A stretch of 64,000 nt of DNA from Verrucomicrobiales bacterium (GTDB taxonomy: Bacteria; Verrucomicrobiota; Verrucomicrobiia; Verrucomicrobiales; DEV007): positions 1 through 64,000 of the forward strand of contig JARGOZ010000003.1 of NCBI GenBank assembly GCA_029213025.1, written 5' to 3'. The translations under genes and the position numbers were made by a program. Positions 18,233 to 26,913 of this stretch are shown here, one piece after another. The notes beneath the pieces were generated by a model. That model was not told the origin of the DNA, ran no database searches, and saw nothing but the letters and a program-made list of their open reading frames with translations. Numbering within the stretch: the stretch's first letter is position 1; each line of letters opens with the position of its first letter.

Positions 18233-19159
18233 ATGACAGCTCCCCGATTCATTTCCCGACCAAAGAAAGTTACCGTCATCATCAATCCCGCGGCAGGGAA
18301 ACCCAAGCCGATACTCCATCTGCTCAATGAACAACTTGCGGACATCGACTGGAAAGTGGAAGTGACCCGGAAACAGGGCGACGCAAACGAGTTTACCAGG
18401 CGGGCGGTAGCAGAGAGTTCGGAGATCATACTCTCCTACGGTGGCGACGGAACGCTCATGGAAATCGTGGACGGAGTAGTCGGCACTGACGTTCCGGTTC
18501 TGATTCTGCAGGGCGGTACGGGTAATCTGGTTGCCTCCGAGTTGGGAATTCCCCATCAGATTGAGGCTGCGCTGGAAATCATCAAAACACCGCAGGTCAA
18601 ACTTGTCCCTGTCGATCTCGGTGTGGTGAATGATTCCTTTCATTTCATTCTTCGCTGCGGTTGCGGACTTGAGGCTGAGACTCTGATCCGAACAGAGAGT
18701 GGTGCCAAATCCCAACTCGGTAAACTGGCTTACGTCCAGGGGCTTTTCAAAGCCCTCGCCGAACAGGAGACGATAAAATTTCGCATCTGGCTGAACGACG
18801 ATCCGGAGCCGATCATTACCAGCGGAGTTACTCTGACGATTGCCAATGCCGGTCGAATTGGATGGGGTGAATTGAAAGTGACACCAAATGCGCGAATCGA
18901 TGACGGTCTGTTCGACGTGTGCCTTATCAAAAAGACAGCCCTGCAGTCCGCTGTGGAATTTGTCCGTATCGCCCAGAATCTCGCCAGGAGCGAGCATGGT
19001 TTTACCTCCGACGCCACTGTGCAATATCAGCAGGCTTATAAAGTACGGGTCGAAACCGATCATCCCGTGACCTTCCAGGCCGACGGCGATATTGTTGGCG
19101 AAACACCATTTCAGGTTTCCATGGCGAAAACGCCCCTCTGGGTAGCGGTGCCAGGATAA
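18233..19159 (+). CDS. Diacylglycerol kinase-like lipid kinase (YegS/DgkB type)
   Basis: ATG 18233 gives 308 residues starting with MTAPRF and quickly entering VTVIINPAAGK, the DAGK catalytic N-terminus. A GTG-initiated form from 18185 adds 16 unlikely residues. The glycine-rich nucleotide site YGGDGTLMEIV follows, with GGTGNLVASELG. The C-terminal half is the usual beta-sandwich ending in FQADGDIVGETPF. The family phosphorylates diacylglycerol, sphingoid bases or related lipids at the inner membrane. It is divergent from the GntP gene and converges on the hsp20 pair. Confidence 0.85.
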   Translation: MTAPRFISRPKKVTVIINPAAGKPKPILHLLNEQLADIDWKVEVTRKQGDANEFTRRAVAESSEIILSYGGDGTLMEIVDGVVGTDVPVLILQGGTGNLVASELGIPHQIEAALEIIKTPQVKLVPVDLGVVNDSFHFILRCGCGLEAETLIRTESGAKSQLGKLAYVQGLFKALAEQETIKFRIWLNDDPEPIITSGVTLTIANAGRIGWGELKVTPNARIDDGLFDVCLIKKTALQSAVEFVRIAQNLARSEHGFTSDATVQYQQAYKVRVETDHPVTFQADGDIVGETPFQVSMAKTPLWVAVPG

Positions 19160-19190
19160 AAAAAACGGCCCCCCGTTGCCGGGGAGCCGC
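19157..19190 (-). terminator. Intrinsic terminator of the hsp20 pair
   Basis: On the minus strand CGGCTCCCCGG, a short loop and CGGGG-GGCCG form a GC-rich hairpin (19166-19189) with one mismatch. It is followed by eight T formed by the A-run at 19158-19165. It overlaps the stop codon of the convergent lipid kinase. No T-run exists in the rightward direction. Confidence 0.8.
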
Positions 19191-19219
19191 CGATTGAATG
19201 GTTGACGATGACGGATGGT

Positions 19220-19618
19220 TTAGGAGACCGGGATCTGACGGGGTTTTGCCTCGTCCTTGAGAGGTAGCCTCACAAGCAGCTCACCGTTTTCGAGTTTAGC
19301 CTCGATTTTTGTGTCATCCACTTCCGGACCTACATCCAGTTTGAGTTGGTATTCCCGGTCCGAATCAGACCCGCTAAGCCGTTTCCAGCTTTCCGGGTAG
19401 TGCATCTTGCGATGCCCCGTCACTGTGAGAATTTCGTTTTCGATCGAAATGTTCACGTCTGATTTTTCCACGCCCGGCATAGACACCCGGACTTCCCAGT
19501 GATCATCGCTGTATTCCGAGGAATAGCGGGGTCTGTAGCGATCCACCGGCCGGGCCGGAGCATCGACGGCAATCGTGGTTTCTTCGTTTTTTGGAATAAT
19601 TTCGTTATCTGTGCTCAT
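19220..19618 (-). CDS. Hsp20/alpha-crystallin family small heat-shock protein
   Basis: The 132-residue protein has a hydrophilic N-terminal arm followed by an alpha-crystallin domain (about 35-120): WEVRVSMPGVEKSDVNIS, then ENEILTVTG and LENGELLVRLPL. It ends with RQIPVS, an I-x-V tail of the sort that docks in the beta4-beta8 groove. It is an ATP-independent holdase for unfolding proteins. It lies 28 bp downstream of a second hsp20 gene, and a terminator follows. The two paralogues are only distantly alike, so they probably form mixed or distinct oligomers. Confidence 0.9.
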   Translation of the reverse strand: MSTDNEIIPKNEETTIAVDAPARPVDRYRPRYSSEYSDDHWEVRVSMPGVEKSDVNISIENEILTVTGHRKMHYPESWKRLSGSDSDREYQLKLDVGPEVDDTKIEAKLENGELLVRLPLKDEAKPRQIPVS

Positions 19619-19646
19619 TTTTCGTAATTGGTTAGGGTTGTCAAAG

Positions 19647-20042
19647 TTAGGAGATTTTGATGTTAACCGGTTTTTTCTCGGGAGCTTTCGGCAGAGTCAA
19701 AGTGAGGACTCCATCGGCAAGTACCGCGTTGATTCCATCGGCTTCGATGCCATCCGGAACTCGCATCGTTCTTTCGAAGCGGACTTTCTCCCCGTTTTCG
19801 TCTTTCCGGCTGGAGGTGAACAAGAGGGTTACCAGATCTGCTTCGTATTCGATATCGAGGTCCTCTTTCGCGACTCCGGGCAGATCAACTCTGGCGTAGT
19901 AGTTGGAGTCATCCTCGAACCACTCGACAGAAGAAGTCCGCTTTCTGGAGAGTTCAAAAAGAGGTGCAAAAGCCTCGAACGGATCCCCTCCGAAAAATGA
20001 ATCGAAGGCCGACATTGGGTGTTTGTAATTGAGTGTATTCAT
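19647..20042 (-). CDS. Hsp20/alpha-crystallin family small heat-shock protein
   Basis: ATG 20042 gives 131 residues starting MNTLNYKHPMSAFDSFFGG; the frame continues upstream to 20117 with a cysteine-rich, unlikely extension. The alpha-crystallin domain includes YYARVDLPGVAKEDLDI, FERTMRVPDGI and LADGVLTLTLPK, with a C-terminal VNIKIS (I-x-I) tail. It is the first gene of a two-gene chaperone operon. Upstream lies the repeat field of 20140-20682. I found neither a CIRCE element nor a clear sigma-32 promoter. Confidence 0.9.
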   Translation of the reverse strand: MNTLNYKHPMSAFDSFFGGDPFEAFAPLFELSRKRTSSVEWFEDDSNYYARVDLPGVAKEDLDIEYEADLVTLLFTSSRKDENGEKVRFERTMRVPDGIEADGINAVLADGVLTLTLPKAPEKKPVNIKIS

Positions 20043-20266
20043 AGCTTTCAATGTGTTGTTTTTGTTTGCAAGAAACAATGAGCATACGCTGTGCCACAGA
20101 ATACATAACGAATACAATCCGCTATTGATAAATCACTTGTGAAATTTTCAATAATTCCCAACACATCCAATTTGAGTAAAATTGGCACACGAAACACTTT
20201 GTATAGAGACAAAAGTTCGGGACAATATGTCACTCCTGAAATGGCTATGCTCGGCGCCAAAAATCC

Positions 20267-20286
20267 GCGACTCAAAGTCGCCGGAT
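20267..20286. repeat. REP-like short hairpin
   Basis: CGACT-CAA-AGTCG within CGCGACTCAAAGTCGCCGG is the same type of stem as at 7217-7235. It stands just left of the 102-bp repeat block. Confidence 0.5.
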
Positions 20287-20327
20287 CGAGTTCTTGCGAG
20301 ATCTCAACCGTACTCTGTCAAGTCCGG

Positions 20328-20595
20328 CGAGAAGAAGAGCGCGGAGCGTCAAGGAGCCGCGACAATCCTGTCGCCTGCGAGGCCCATCCGCCAATGCCGT
20401 TGACGACAGGATTGTCGTCATTCCTTGGGCGAAAAGAAGAGCGCGAAGCTTCAAGGAGGCGCGACAATCCTGTCGCCTGCGAAGCCCATCGGCCAATGCC
20501 GTTGACGACAGGATTGTCGTCGGTCCTTGAGCGAAAAGAAGAGCACGCAGCTTCAAGGAGCCGCGACAATCCTGTCGCCTGCGAAGCCTATCAGC
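20328..20595. repeat. 102-bp tandem repeat made of paired REP hairpins (BIME-like)
   Basis: Units start near 20328, 20430 and 20532, with identical landmarks at 20361, 20463 and 20565, so the period is exactly 102 bp over about 2.6 copies. Each full unit holds CGACAATCCTGTCG and, about 30 bp on, its reverse complement CGACAGGATTGTCG. Each of these is itself a short hairpin (CGACA/TGTCG). This is the layout of a bacterial interspersed mosaic element. The remaining sequence of the unit includes an AAGAAGAGCGCG run and a CCAATGCCGTTG segment. Open frames crossing it have no protein character. Confidence 0.85.
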
Positions 20596-20670
20596 CTGTC
20601 AGGTCCGCAACTGTTCCCTGTTGAGTCCGCAACTGTACCCTGTTAAGTCCACCACCGTACCCTGTTGAAT
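20591..20670. repeat. 22-bp-period repeat array (3 clear units plus 1 degenerate)
   Basis: The cores GTTCCCTGTT at 20613, GTACCCTGTT at 20635 and GTACCCTGTT at 20657 are 22 bp apart, preceded by a degenerate unit at 20591. Spacers are GAGTCCGCAACT and AAGTCCACCACC. The array begins where the 102-bp repeat ends and stops 12 bp before the end of the TIR/STAND gene. Confidence 0.85.
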
Positions 20671-20682
20671 GTGGTTTCGGGC

Positions 20683-23600
20683 TTACCGGTTCACCACGAT
20701 AACAGTCCGGCCGGGATTGCTTCGTTTGAAATCCATTTTCGGAAAAAGACTACCTTTCCCGACGGCCTGAAGGGCGCTCGATGCAACGCCCATATTTACC
20801 AGCGACTGCACCACTACCTCGGCTCTTTTTCGGGACAGCTGCAGGTTTTCCATCGATGAACGACCGTCATAGCTGTGATTTTCGATGGCAAAACTTCCGC
20901 CTTCCTTCGCGATCGCCCCGACTGCTTTGGACAATTCGATCATTTGCTCCCGGTTCCAGTCACCGGTGAGTTTCACTCCGGTCGGTTCAAAATCGAAATA
21001 GATATCGATCGCGCCGGGACCACTGCCGATGAGACGGGGCAAGATTTCGACGGATTTCAAAGGGAAGTCCTTAACCTGTTTTTTTTTCGGTTCCGGTTCA
21101 GGATTCCAGGCCGGAAAGTTTTCATTCAACCAGTCTTCGTCCGCGCGGGATAAACGATTTTCCTGTTTCATTTTCCGGGTTTGCACGAAGGCGGCCTCGA
21201 AATAGCGATTCGCTGACTGGATCTGATTGATGCTCCGGCAAAAATTACCCAGACGCAGACAGGATGACCAAAACTCCCTCTCAAATTCAGGATTGCCCGG
21301 CTCCAGAGAAAGCATTTTTTCCACGATGTGGAGATCCTGCTCGTAATGGAAAATTGCTTTATCATTTTCCCCGAGGCTGGCACATGCGTCGCCCAGCTTG
21401 CGACTGGAGATTCTCAGATCAAGAAGATAGTCGGAGTTTTCCGCAGCCCGGTCGTTGAGCTCCTGACAGACGGAAAAGGCTTTTTGCAGGTGCGGAATCG
21501 CCGCCGATACCGATCCCGATTCCAGCAGTAAGTCCCCGGTATTCATTTCCAGCACAGCGAGTTGCTGCAATCGCGAAGTCCGGTCCGGATAGTCATCCGC
21601 GAGGCGGGGACTCGCTTCGAGAGCTCTCCGGTAATAATTCAGAGCGTCCTCATTCTGCCCTTTTCTCAGGAAAAAATCGCCCAGCTTTTGACAGGCAATC
21701 AGCAAAGACCGAACCGCTTCCGGGCTGGCGGATTCGCTTTGCGCATTCCCCACAGCGAGTTCGTGCGCCTTTTGAAAATCATCGAGAGCCGCGTCGAAAT
21801 TCCCCTGCTCCAACTTCAGGTCGCCACTGGTTTGGAGGTGAGCAATCAGAGAATTCGGATTTGCTCGCTTCACTTTTTCGCCCCCGGCGGAGTAGTATTG
21901 CCGGAGTGGCTCCAATACGGTCTTTTTCGACGCCACCGGAAGATGATCCCAGACCCGGTCGCGGATTTGGACACTGATCTCATCAATCACTTCTTCCGCT
22001 TCCTGCCGTTCCGTTTCCACTTCGGCGAGCGCCCACTTTGCTTTTTTAGATTTTACAAATCCCAGAACCGCCCCGGCGATAGCGGCGAGGCACAGTGTCG
22101 TTACGAAGCCCAACAGGATGAGCTGGAAACGGTTGCCTCCACTACGCTCGACCTTCTCGTGTAAATCGGACACAGGGAGCGGCGGCACCGGAGCCTCGGG
22201 AGCCGCTGTCAGCTCTTCAAATACCGGGATTGAAGCCTCTTCCGGAATACTGACGATGGCCTCATAGGCTTCCTGAGTAAAGGTTTTGCCATCGCGACGC
22301 TGCCATAATTCGTCGAGCAGATGTTGCAACTCTGAACCGGTTTCAGCCGTAAACCCGATCCGGTCAATGAGGCCGGGCTCGAAATGGTAACCCGCTTTTT
22401 CAGCCGGCTTTATCATGCAGTCGAGAATCGCCTCGTCCCCCATCGGCTCCAGAGTATAACCGTTCTGAAAGTAACCAGCGAGACAAGGGTGGGCCAGAGC
22501 CGGGTCGCAATTTTCGGTGCGCACGGTGAAAACGACAGTGCAGGCCGTTGTCTCAGCGGCATCGAGAAGGCTTTCGATAAAAAGAGCGGGATCAGACTCG
22601 TCGATGTGATTATCCGCCTGGGTATAGAGTTCCTCCCACTGATCGACGAAAATCAGAACCCGACTGCTGTCTTGATTTTCACTGAGGATATCTTCAATCA
22701 GTTGAGGAACGGTCACCTCACGCCGGCGGAGAAGATCTGCTGCACGATTCAGATCAGCCGCCTGCTGGGCGGGTGACACATCGCTGGACGGAGGCGAAAG
22801 AACTTCAGCCAACTGCAACAGCGGAGCCGCGAGAGGTCGAAGTGAGAGAATTTCCCATCCGCCTTTTCGCAAAGCGGGCAGCAAACCGGCGGCAACAAGA
22901 GATGACTTGCCGATACCTTCCGGACCGATCACCGGCACCACAGAACAACTTCTGCCGGCAACGAGTTCGACTAATTCTGCGGCTTCTCTTTCCCGCCCGA
23001 AATAGAATGTGGCATCCTCTTCCCGAAAGGGTCGTAGACCGCGATAGGGACTGATCTGATCCCGCGGATCTTCCACTACTCCGACAGGGTCAATTCCTTC
23101 GAGTGCAGCTTTAAGTCGCGCCAAAGAACGTTGGTCGCGAGGATCCGACCGGAGATCGAGCCAGGTATCGAGCGGGAGAAGATCCATCGGCGAATCACTG
23201 TGATTCGGCAACAGAACCGGAACCACCGGAAAACCGGGAGCACCCGACCGCAGAGCAAAAGCGGCCAGTTTTTCGATCTGCTGGGTTTTCCCCAATTTAT
23301 CCGGACCGGGAAGGAACACAACCGAGCGGCACTCGGCGAAAGCTTGCTCCGCAGTTTTTTCCGTCGCCTCCCCTTCTCCGGGGTTGGATTCATCCAGAAA
23401 AACCGTCTTGCCCTCGCTACGCAGATAACCGGCTATAATTCGGGCGTATTCGAGATCCCGCTTGTCGTGGCTGATGAAGACATCTGTGCCATCGGCTGCC
23501 GGTTTGGAGAGTGGCACAACCGGGCCGGGAAACGACTTCTCCGGCACCGGATCTGTAACCTGAAAAAGTATATTTTTGCGCGACGGCATCTTTTTCGGCT

Positions 23601-24345
23601 TTGGTTCCGGCCCGGGAGGGATCGGGGCGGTTTCCGGTTCAGGAGGCAGAAACGCTTGCGGAGAGACCGGATCGTCTTCGCCAGCCTCTTTATCCGGGCC
23701 CGGAGGCAAAGGTTCGTCGGGAATGTCCTCTGTTTCCGGTTCCAGAGAATCCGGTTCGTCTTCACTTTCGGCCTCCGGTTCCGGTTCTGTCACTGGCGGA
23801 GCCTCTTCTTGTTTGTTGTGTACCTCTTCGGATTCCGGTTCCACCGCTTCGTCTTCAGCCTCCTCTATTGGCGAAGCCTCTTCTTCTTCTTCGATTTCCT
23901 CCTCTTCGGATTCCGGCTCTGCCGCTTCGTCTTTGCTCTCCGCTTCGGGCTCATCTATCGACGGTGCTTCTTCCTCGTCAACGATACTTTCCTCTTCGGA
24001 TTCCGGTTCAGCGGCTTCGTTTTCCGGCTCATCTTCTTTCGCTTCGTCAGCCGGATTTCCGGGAACAAGGAAAGGCACATGGCAGGCGGGACAGGGCGCC
24101 TCTATACCGACATCCTCGGGACCAACCTCCAGGGTGACATCACAGTTGGGGCAATTGATGGTAAATTCTGCCGGCTGCTCTTCTTCCGGCTCGGGCGGAG
24201 CCGGGGGCGGAGTAATGGCATCGGGTGCGATTTCGTCCGGCAATTTGAGGTGGGAACCACAACCGCCACATTTCACGGTCTTTCCCGCGAGATTCGGAGT
24301 GAGCCTGAGCGCAGCCTCACATTTTGGACATTTCAACAAGCTCAT
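20683..24345 (-). CDS. Zinc-ribbon, TIR, STAND NTPase, TPR and OmpA-domain fusion protein
   Basis: The protein has 1220 residues. Two zinc-ribbon segments open it (CPKC ... CGGC at 6-29 and CPNC ... CPAC at 64-90). A strongly acidic Glu/Pro linker (about 97-250) follows. A TIR-like domain (about 287-420) starts DVFISHDKRDLEYA; a candidate catalytic Glu lies in KTQQIEKLA near 358. An nSTAND1-type NTPase begins YRGLRPFREEDATFYFGRE, with Walker A GPEGIGKSSL (474-483) and Walker B VLIFVDQWEEL (563-573). Next come one transmembrane helix (about 741-764), TPR-like repeats (about 820-1060) and an OmpA-like domain (about 1100-1220, SRKRAEVVVQSL). TIR-STAND proteins often act in anti-phage defence by NAD+ cleavage. 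The membrane anchor puts the TPR/OmpA part outside if the N-terminus is cytoplasmic, so an envelope-sensing receptor is inferred. It is monocistronic. Confidence 0.82.
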   Translation of the reverse strand: MSLLKCPKCEAALRLTPNLAGKTVKCGGCGSHLKLPDEIAPDAITPPPAPPEPEEEQPAEFTINCPNCDVTLEVGPEDVGIEAPCPACHVPFLVPGNPADEAKEDEPENEAAEPESEEESIVDEEEAPSIDEPEAESKDEAAEPESEEEEIEEEEEASPIEEAEDEAVEPESEEVHNKQEEAPPVTEPEPEAESEDEPDSLEPETEDIPDEPLPPGPDKEAGEDDPVSPQAFLPPEPETAPIPPGPEPKPKKMPSRKNILFQVTDPVPEKSFPGPVVPLSKPAADGTDVFISHDKRDLEYARIIAGYLRSEGKTVFLDESNPGEGEATEKTAEQAFAECRSVVFLPGPDKLGKTQQIEKLAAFALRSGAPGFPVVPVLLPNHSDSPMDLLPLDTWLDLRSDPRDQRSLARLKAALEGIDPVGVVEDPRDQISPYRGLRPFREEDATFYFGREREAAELVELVAGRSCSVVPVIGPEGIGKSSLVAAGLLPALRKGGWEILSLRPLAAPLLQLAEVLSPPSSDVSPAQQAADLNRAADLLRRREVTVPQLIEDILSENQDSSRVLIFVDQWEELYTQADNHIDESDPALFIESLLDAAETTACTVVFTVRTENCDPALAHPCLAGYFQNGYTLEPMGDEAILDCMIKPAEKAGYHFEPGLIDRIGFTAETGSELQHLLDELWQRRDGKTFTQEAYEAIVSIPEEASIPVFEELTAAPEAPVPPLPVSDLHEKVERSGGNRFQLILLGFVTTLCLAAIAGAVLGFVKSKKAKWALAEVETERQEAEEVIDEISVQIRDRVWDHLPVASKKTVLEPLRQYYSAGGEKVKRANPNSLIAHLQTSGDLKLEQGNFDAALDDFQKAHELAVGNAQSESASPEAVRSLLIACQKLGDFFLRKGQNEDALNYYRRALEASPRLADDYPDRTSRLQQLAVLEMNTGDLLLESGSVSAAIPHLQKAFSVCQELNDRAAENSDYLLDLRISSRKLGDACASLGENDKAIFHYEQDLHIVEKMLSLEPGNPEFEREFWSSCLRLGNFCRSINQIQSANRYFEAAFVQTRKMKQENRLSRADEDWLNENFPAWNPEPEPKKKQVKDFPLKSVEILPRLIGSGPGAIDIYFDFEPTGVKLTGDWNREQMIELSKAVGAIAKEGGSFAIENHSYDGRSSMENLQLSRKRAEVVVQSLVNMGVASSALQAVGKGSLFPKMDFKRSNPGRTVIVVNR

Positions 24346-24546
24346 AAAAGAAGCGGAAAGCGGAATATTCGGTCAAGTGGCAGCCCCCGAATGAATACTT
24401 AACAATTTTTCAAAACGATTGAGCACCGGTCAATGTTAAAAAACATTTCGAAAATCTCTGAAATCCCCTTCTCATCCCACTTTTCCCTTGCTTATAACCT
24501 CGCCAGGCTATGTTGCGGATCGAATTTTTACAAATATAGAAATCCA

Positions 24547-26130
24547 ATGAGCGACGAATCGAAGAAAGACTCCGAATTAATGAAAAAAATCGTGAGCCTC
24601 TGCAAAAGCCGGGGGTTCATTTTTCAGTCTGCGGAAATCTACGGCGGCCTCAACGGATGCTGGGATTACGGCCCGCTCGGAGCAGAATTGAAGCGCAACC
24701 TGAAAGAGGTCTGGTGGCGACGAAATGTCCAGGAACGCGATGATATCGTGGGCATGGACGGATCAATCCTCACCCACCAGGAAGTCTTGAAAGCGTCCGG
24801 TCACGTCGGCGGATTCTCCGATCCTATGTGCGACTGCCTGTTGAGCAAAGCCAGACTGCGGGCCGATCAAATCCCGGAGCAGTCCGGAACGGTCTACAGC
24901 TACACCGGTGCGTCCCACGAAGAAAGCGGCTGGTCGGTGAACAAACCGTATTCTGTACTGCTCACCGAAGGTCAGGACCCTAACAAAGCGAAGAAAACAG
25001 CCCGGCTTTATTACTCCCAGTTTCTAACCGATAAGCAGATCTCTCCAAAAAAACTGGAGTTGACCGACGAAAGTACGCAGCAAGTCGAAAACGTAACCAA
25101 CTTCAATCCGGAGAACGGTTCGCTTCTTACCGAGGCACGTCAGTTTGACCTCATGTTCAAAACCCACATGGGAGCGTCCGCCGTCGACAACGATCCGGCC
25201 GCGGTCGCCTACCTGCGCCCGGAGACAGCTCAATCGATTTTTGTGCAATTCAAGAACGTGCTCGAAACCAACCGGATGAAACTGCCCTTCGGTATCGCGC
25301 AGATTGGTAAATCGTTTCGCAACGAGATCAATCCCCGGAATTTCACCTTCCGCTCCCGCGAGTTCGAGCAAATGGAGATCGAGTTTTTCTGCTATCCGGA
25401 GGACGGAATGAAGCTGACTGACGAGTGGCTCGAAAACCGTCTTTGTTTCTACGAAGATATCGGTATTCCCCGCGAACATCTCCACATCCTCGATGTACCG
25501 GATGGCGAGCGGGCTCACTATTCGAAGAAGACTTATGATATCGAATACGAATTTCCTTTCGGAATTCAGGAACTCGAAGGTGTCGCCTACCGGACCGATC
25601 ACGACCTGAAAGCCCACCAGGAAAGCAGCGGCAAGTCACTGGAGTATTTCGATGATCAGAAAAAAGAGAAAATCATCGCTCACGTCGTGGAACCCAGCGC
25701 GGGTTGCGACCGGACGGTGCTCGCCCTGATTTGTGAAGCTTTCGACGAAGAAACGATCACCGACGACAAAGGAAAACAGGAAATCCGTACCGTGATGCGC
25801 TTCGATCCGAAGATCGCGCCGATCAAGGCAGCTATTTTACCGCTTTTGAAGAACAAGCCTGAGCTGGTGGAAAAAGCCCGCGAGATCCAGAAAATCCTGC
25901 AACCGGTTATGACCGTGTCCTACGATGACGGTGGCGCAATCGGCAGACGCTATCGTCGCCAGGATGAAGTGGGAACACCATTCTGTATCACAGTCGATTT
26001 CGAAACAATCGGCGAAGAGGGATCGGAAGACCTTAAAGATACCGTGACAATTCGTGAGCGTGACTCGATGGAGCAAACCAGAATGCCGATCTCAGAACTT
26101 CTCCAGTTTCTGATCGCCAAAATTCATTAG
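24547..26130 (+). CDS. glyQS: Glycyl-tRNA synthetase, homodimeric (archaeal/eukaryotic-like) type
   Basis: ATG 24547 gives 527 residues starting MSDESKKDSELMKKIVSLC; the frame from 24433 adds 38 residues without family support. Class II features include the N-terminal FQSAEIYGGLNGCWDYGPLG, motif 2 region KSFRNEINPRNFTFRSREFEQMEIEFF, and motif 3 region EPSAGCDRTVLALI. The C-terminal anticodon-binding domain contains DDGGAIGRRYRRQDEVGTP. It charges tRNA-Gly with glycine. It is divergent from the TIR/STAND gene and monocistronic. No T-box leader was seen upstream. Confidence 0.96.
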   Translation: MSDESKKDSELMKKIVSLCKSRGFIFQSAEIYGGLNGCWDYGPLGAELKRNLKEVWWRRNVQERDDIVGMDGSILTHQEVLKASGHVGGFSDPMCDCLLSKARLRADQIPEQSGTVYSYTGASHEESGWSVNKPYSVLLTEGQDPNKAKKTARLYYSQFLTDKQISPKKLELTDESTQQVENVTNFNPENGSLLTEARQFDLMFKTHMGASAVDNDPAAVAYLRPETAQSIFVQFKNVLETNRMKLPFGIAQIGKSFRNEINPRNFTFRSREFEQMEIEFFCYPEDGMKLTDEWLENRLCFYEDIGIPREHLHILDVPDGERAHYSKKTYDIEYEFPFGIQELEGVAYRTDHDLKAHQESSGKSLEYFDDQKKEKIIAHVVEPSAGCDRTVLALICEAFDEETITDDKGKQEIRTVMRFDPKIAPIKAAILPLLKNKPELVEKAREIQKILQPVMTVSYDDGGAIGRRYRRQDEVGTPFCITVDFETIGEEGSEDLKDTVTIRERDSMEQTRMPISELLQFLIAKIH

Positions 26131-26174
26131 CAATCTGACCTGTCGAGGCTAATCCCCCATCAACACCATCCTTC

Positions 26175-26220
26175 TAAATTCTCGTTCAATCTATACCAGG
26201 ACGGCTGATTGAGAATTTTA
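26175..26220. terminator. Possible hairpin between convergent glyQS and lipoprotein gene
   Basis: TAAATTCTCGTTCAATC and GATTGAGAATTTTA form an imperfect stem (CAATC/GATTG plus AAATTCT/AGAATTT) around a loop of about 14 bases. The stem is AT-rich and the following T-run is poor, so function as a bidirectional terminator is uncertain. Confidence 0.35.
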
Positions 26221-26221
26221 C

Positions 26222-26719
26222 TCAGCCAGCCTCGGGATAAACCACTGCGAGTTGATTCGCCTGATCGAAAAAGAGGATTCTTTGATCCTTTTCGCCGATC
26301 AGAGCGACAGTCGCATTCGGAGTAATCTTGAATTGATTGGCCAGTGCCGAATCCGGTGCCCAGTCTTCTTCAGACCACGAACCCTCCAAAAGTTGCTGTG
26401 CCTGAGAGATCGACTGGATCCGGTAGACTCGCTTGCCGTTTTTCGGATTGGCATAAAACCCATGTTCCAGAGCCTCTTCTACCGGCTTAAGTGTCCACTT
26501 ATCCAATCCGGAATAACAGACACCAAAAAGAGCAAACAACTCCGTATCGTGCCGGGAAGCACGGGAAGCCAGGTGATTGGTAAAATCGGGACGAACCTCT
26601 CCGAAGTGCGTAGTGGGGAACAATGCCGCTGAAGGAGAAGTATCTTCGTCAGGGACGCATCCTGCCAACACAGCGAGCAGGCAGACACTGCTGACTTTTA
26701 CCAACCCGTTTACCTTCAT
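26222..26719 (-). CDS. Small lipoprotein of unknown function
   Basis: ATG 26719 gives 165 residues with a lipoprotein signal: MKVNGLVK, a hydrophobic core and the lipobox LAGC near residue 21. An ATG 18 bp upstream (26737) is in frame, but GAGAGG lies just before the inner ATG, so I prefer 26719. The mature part contains FALFGVCYSGLDKWTLKPV and a predicted mixed alpha/beta pattern; no family is recognised. The protein should be anchored at the inner or outer membrane. A perfect 16-bp palindrome lies about 55 bp upstream. The gene converges with glyQS. Confidence 0.65.
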   Translation of the reverse strand: MKVNGLVKVSSVCLLAVLAGCVPDEDTSPSAALFPTTHFGEVRPDFTNHLASRASRHDTELFALFGVCYSGLDKWTLKPVEEALEHGFYANPKNGKRVYRIQSISQAQQLLEGSWSEEDWAPDSALANQFKITPNATVALIGEKDQRILFFDQANQLAVVYPEAG

Positions 26720-26773
26720 AATCCTCTCATTTTTCAACGTAATCAGACGAGGGGAAAATCAATTCGTCAAGAA

Positions 26774-26789
26774 AAGATTAATTAATCTT
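26774..26789. promoter_or_regulatory. Perfect 16-bp palindrome upstream of the lipoprotein gene
   Basis: AAGATTAATTAATCTT is its own reverse complement and lies in AT-rich DNA about 55 bp before the start at 26719. It could be a dimeric-regulator operator for the lipoprotein gene. No regulator can be named. Confidence 0.4.
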
Positions 26790-26913
26790 AAACTTATTTG
26801 CGTCTCTGTGGGAAAAAAGTCGGGAAAGTGGAAATTCGCCTCTCAGACAGCTTGACTATTCCTCCCCATAAGACAAATTACCGTCCTTCGATTACATCGA
26901 CGCGCTTAAATAC

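Noticed and set aside
20043-20140. CIRCE element or sigma-32 promoter for the hsp20 pair
   Set aside because: Neither the 9-bp CIRCE inverted repeat nor CTTGAA/CCCCAT boxes at suitable spacing could be found.
20139-20624. 161-residue + strand frame across the repeat field
   Set aside because: It is composed of the 102-bp repeats and encodes repeated low-complexity peptides with no start signals; the opposite strand and other frames are equally open.
20591-20670. 22-bp arrays as a CRISPR locus
   Set aside because: Units are too short, the variable part is only about 8 bp and partly conserved, arrays have 3-4 units, and no cas genes are present.
23576-24394. 272-residue Ser/Gly-rich + strand frame
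   Set aside because: It is the antisense of the acidic linker of the TIR/STAND protein; the Ser richness is the complement of Glu/Pro codons.
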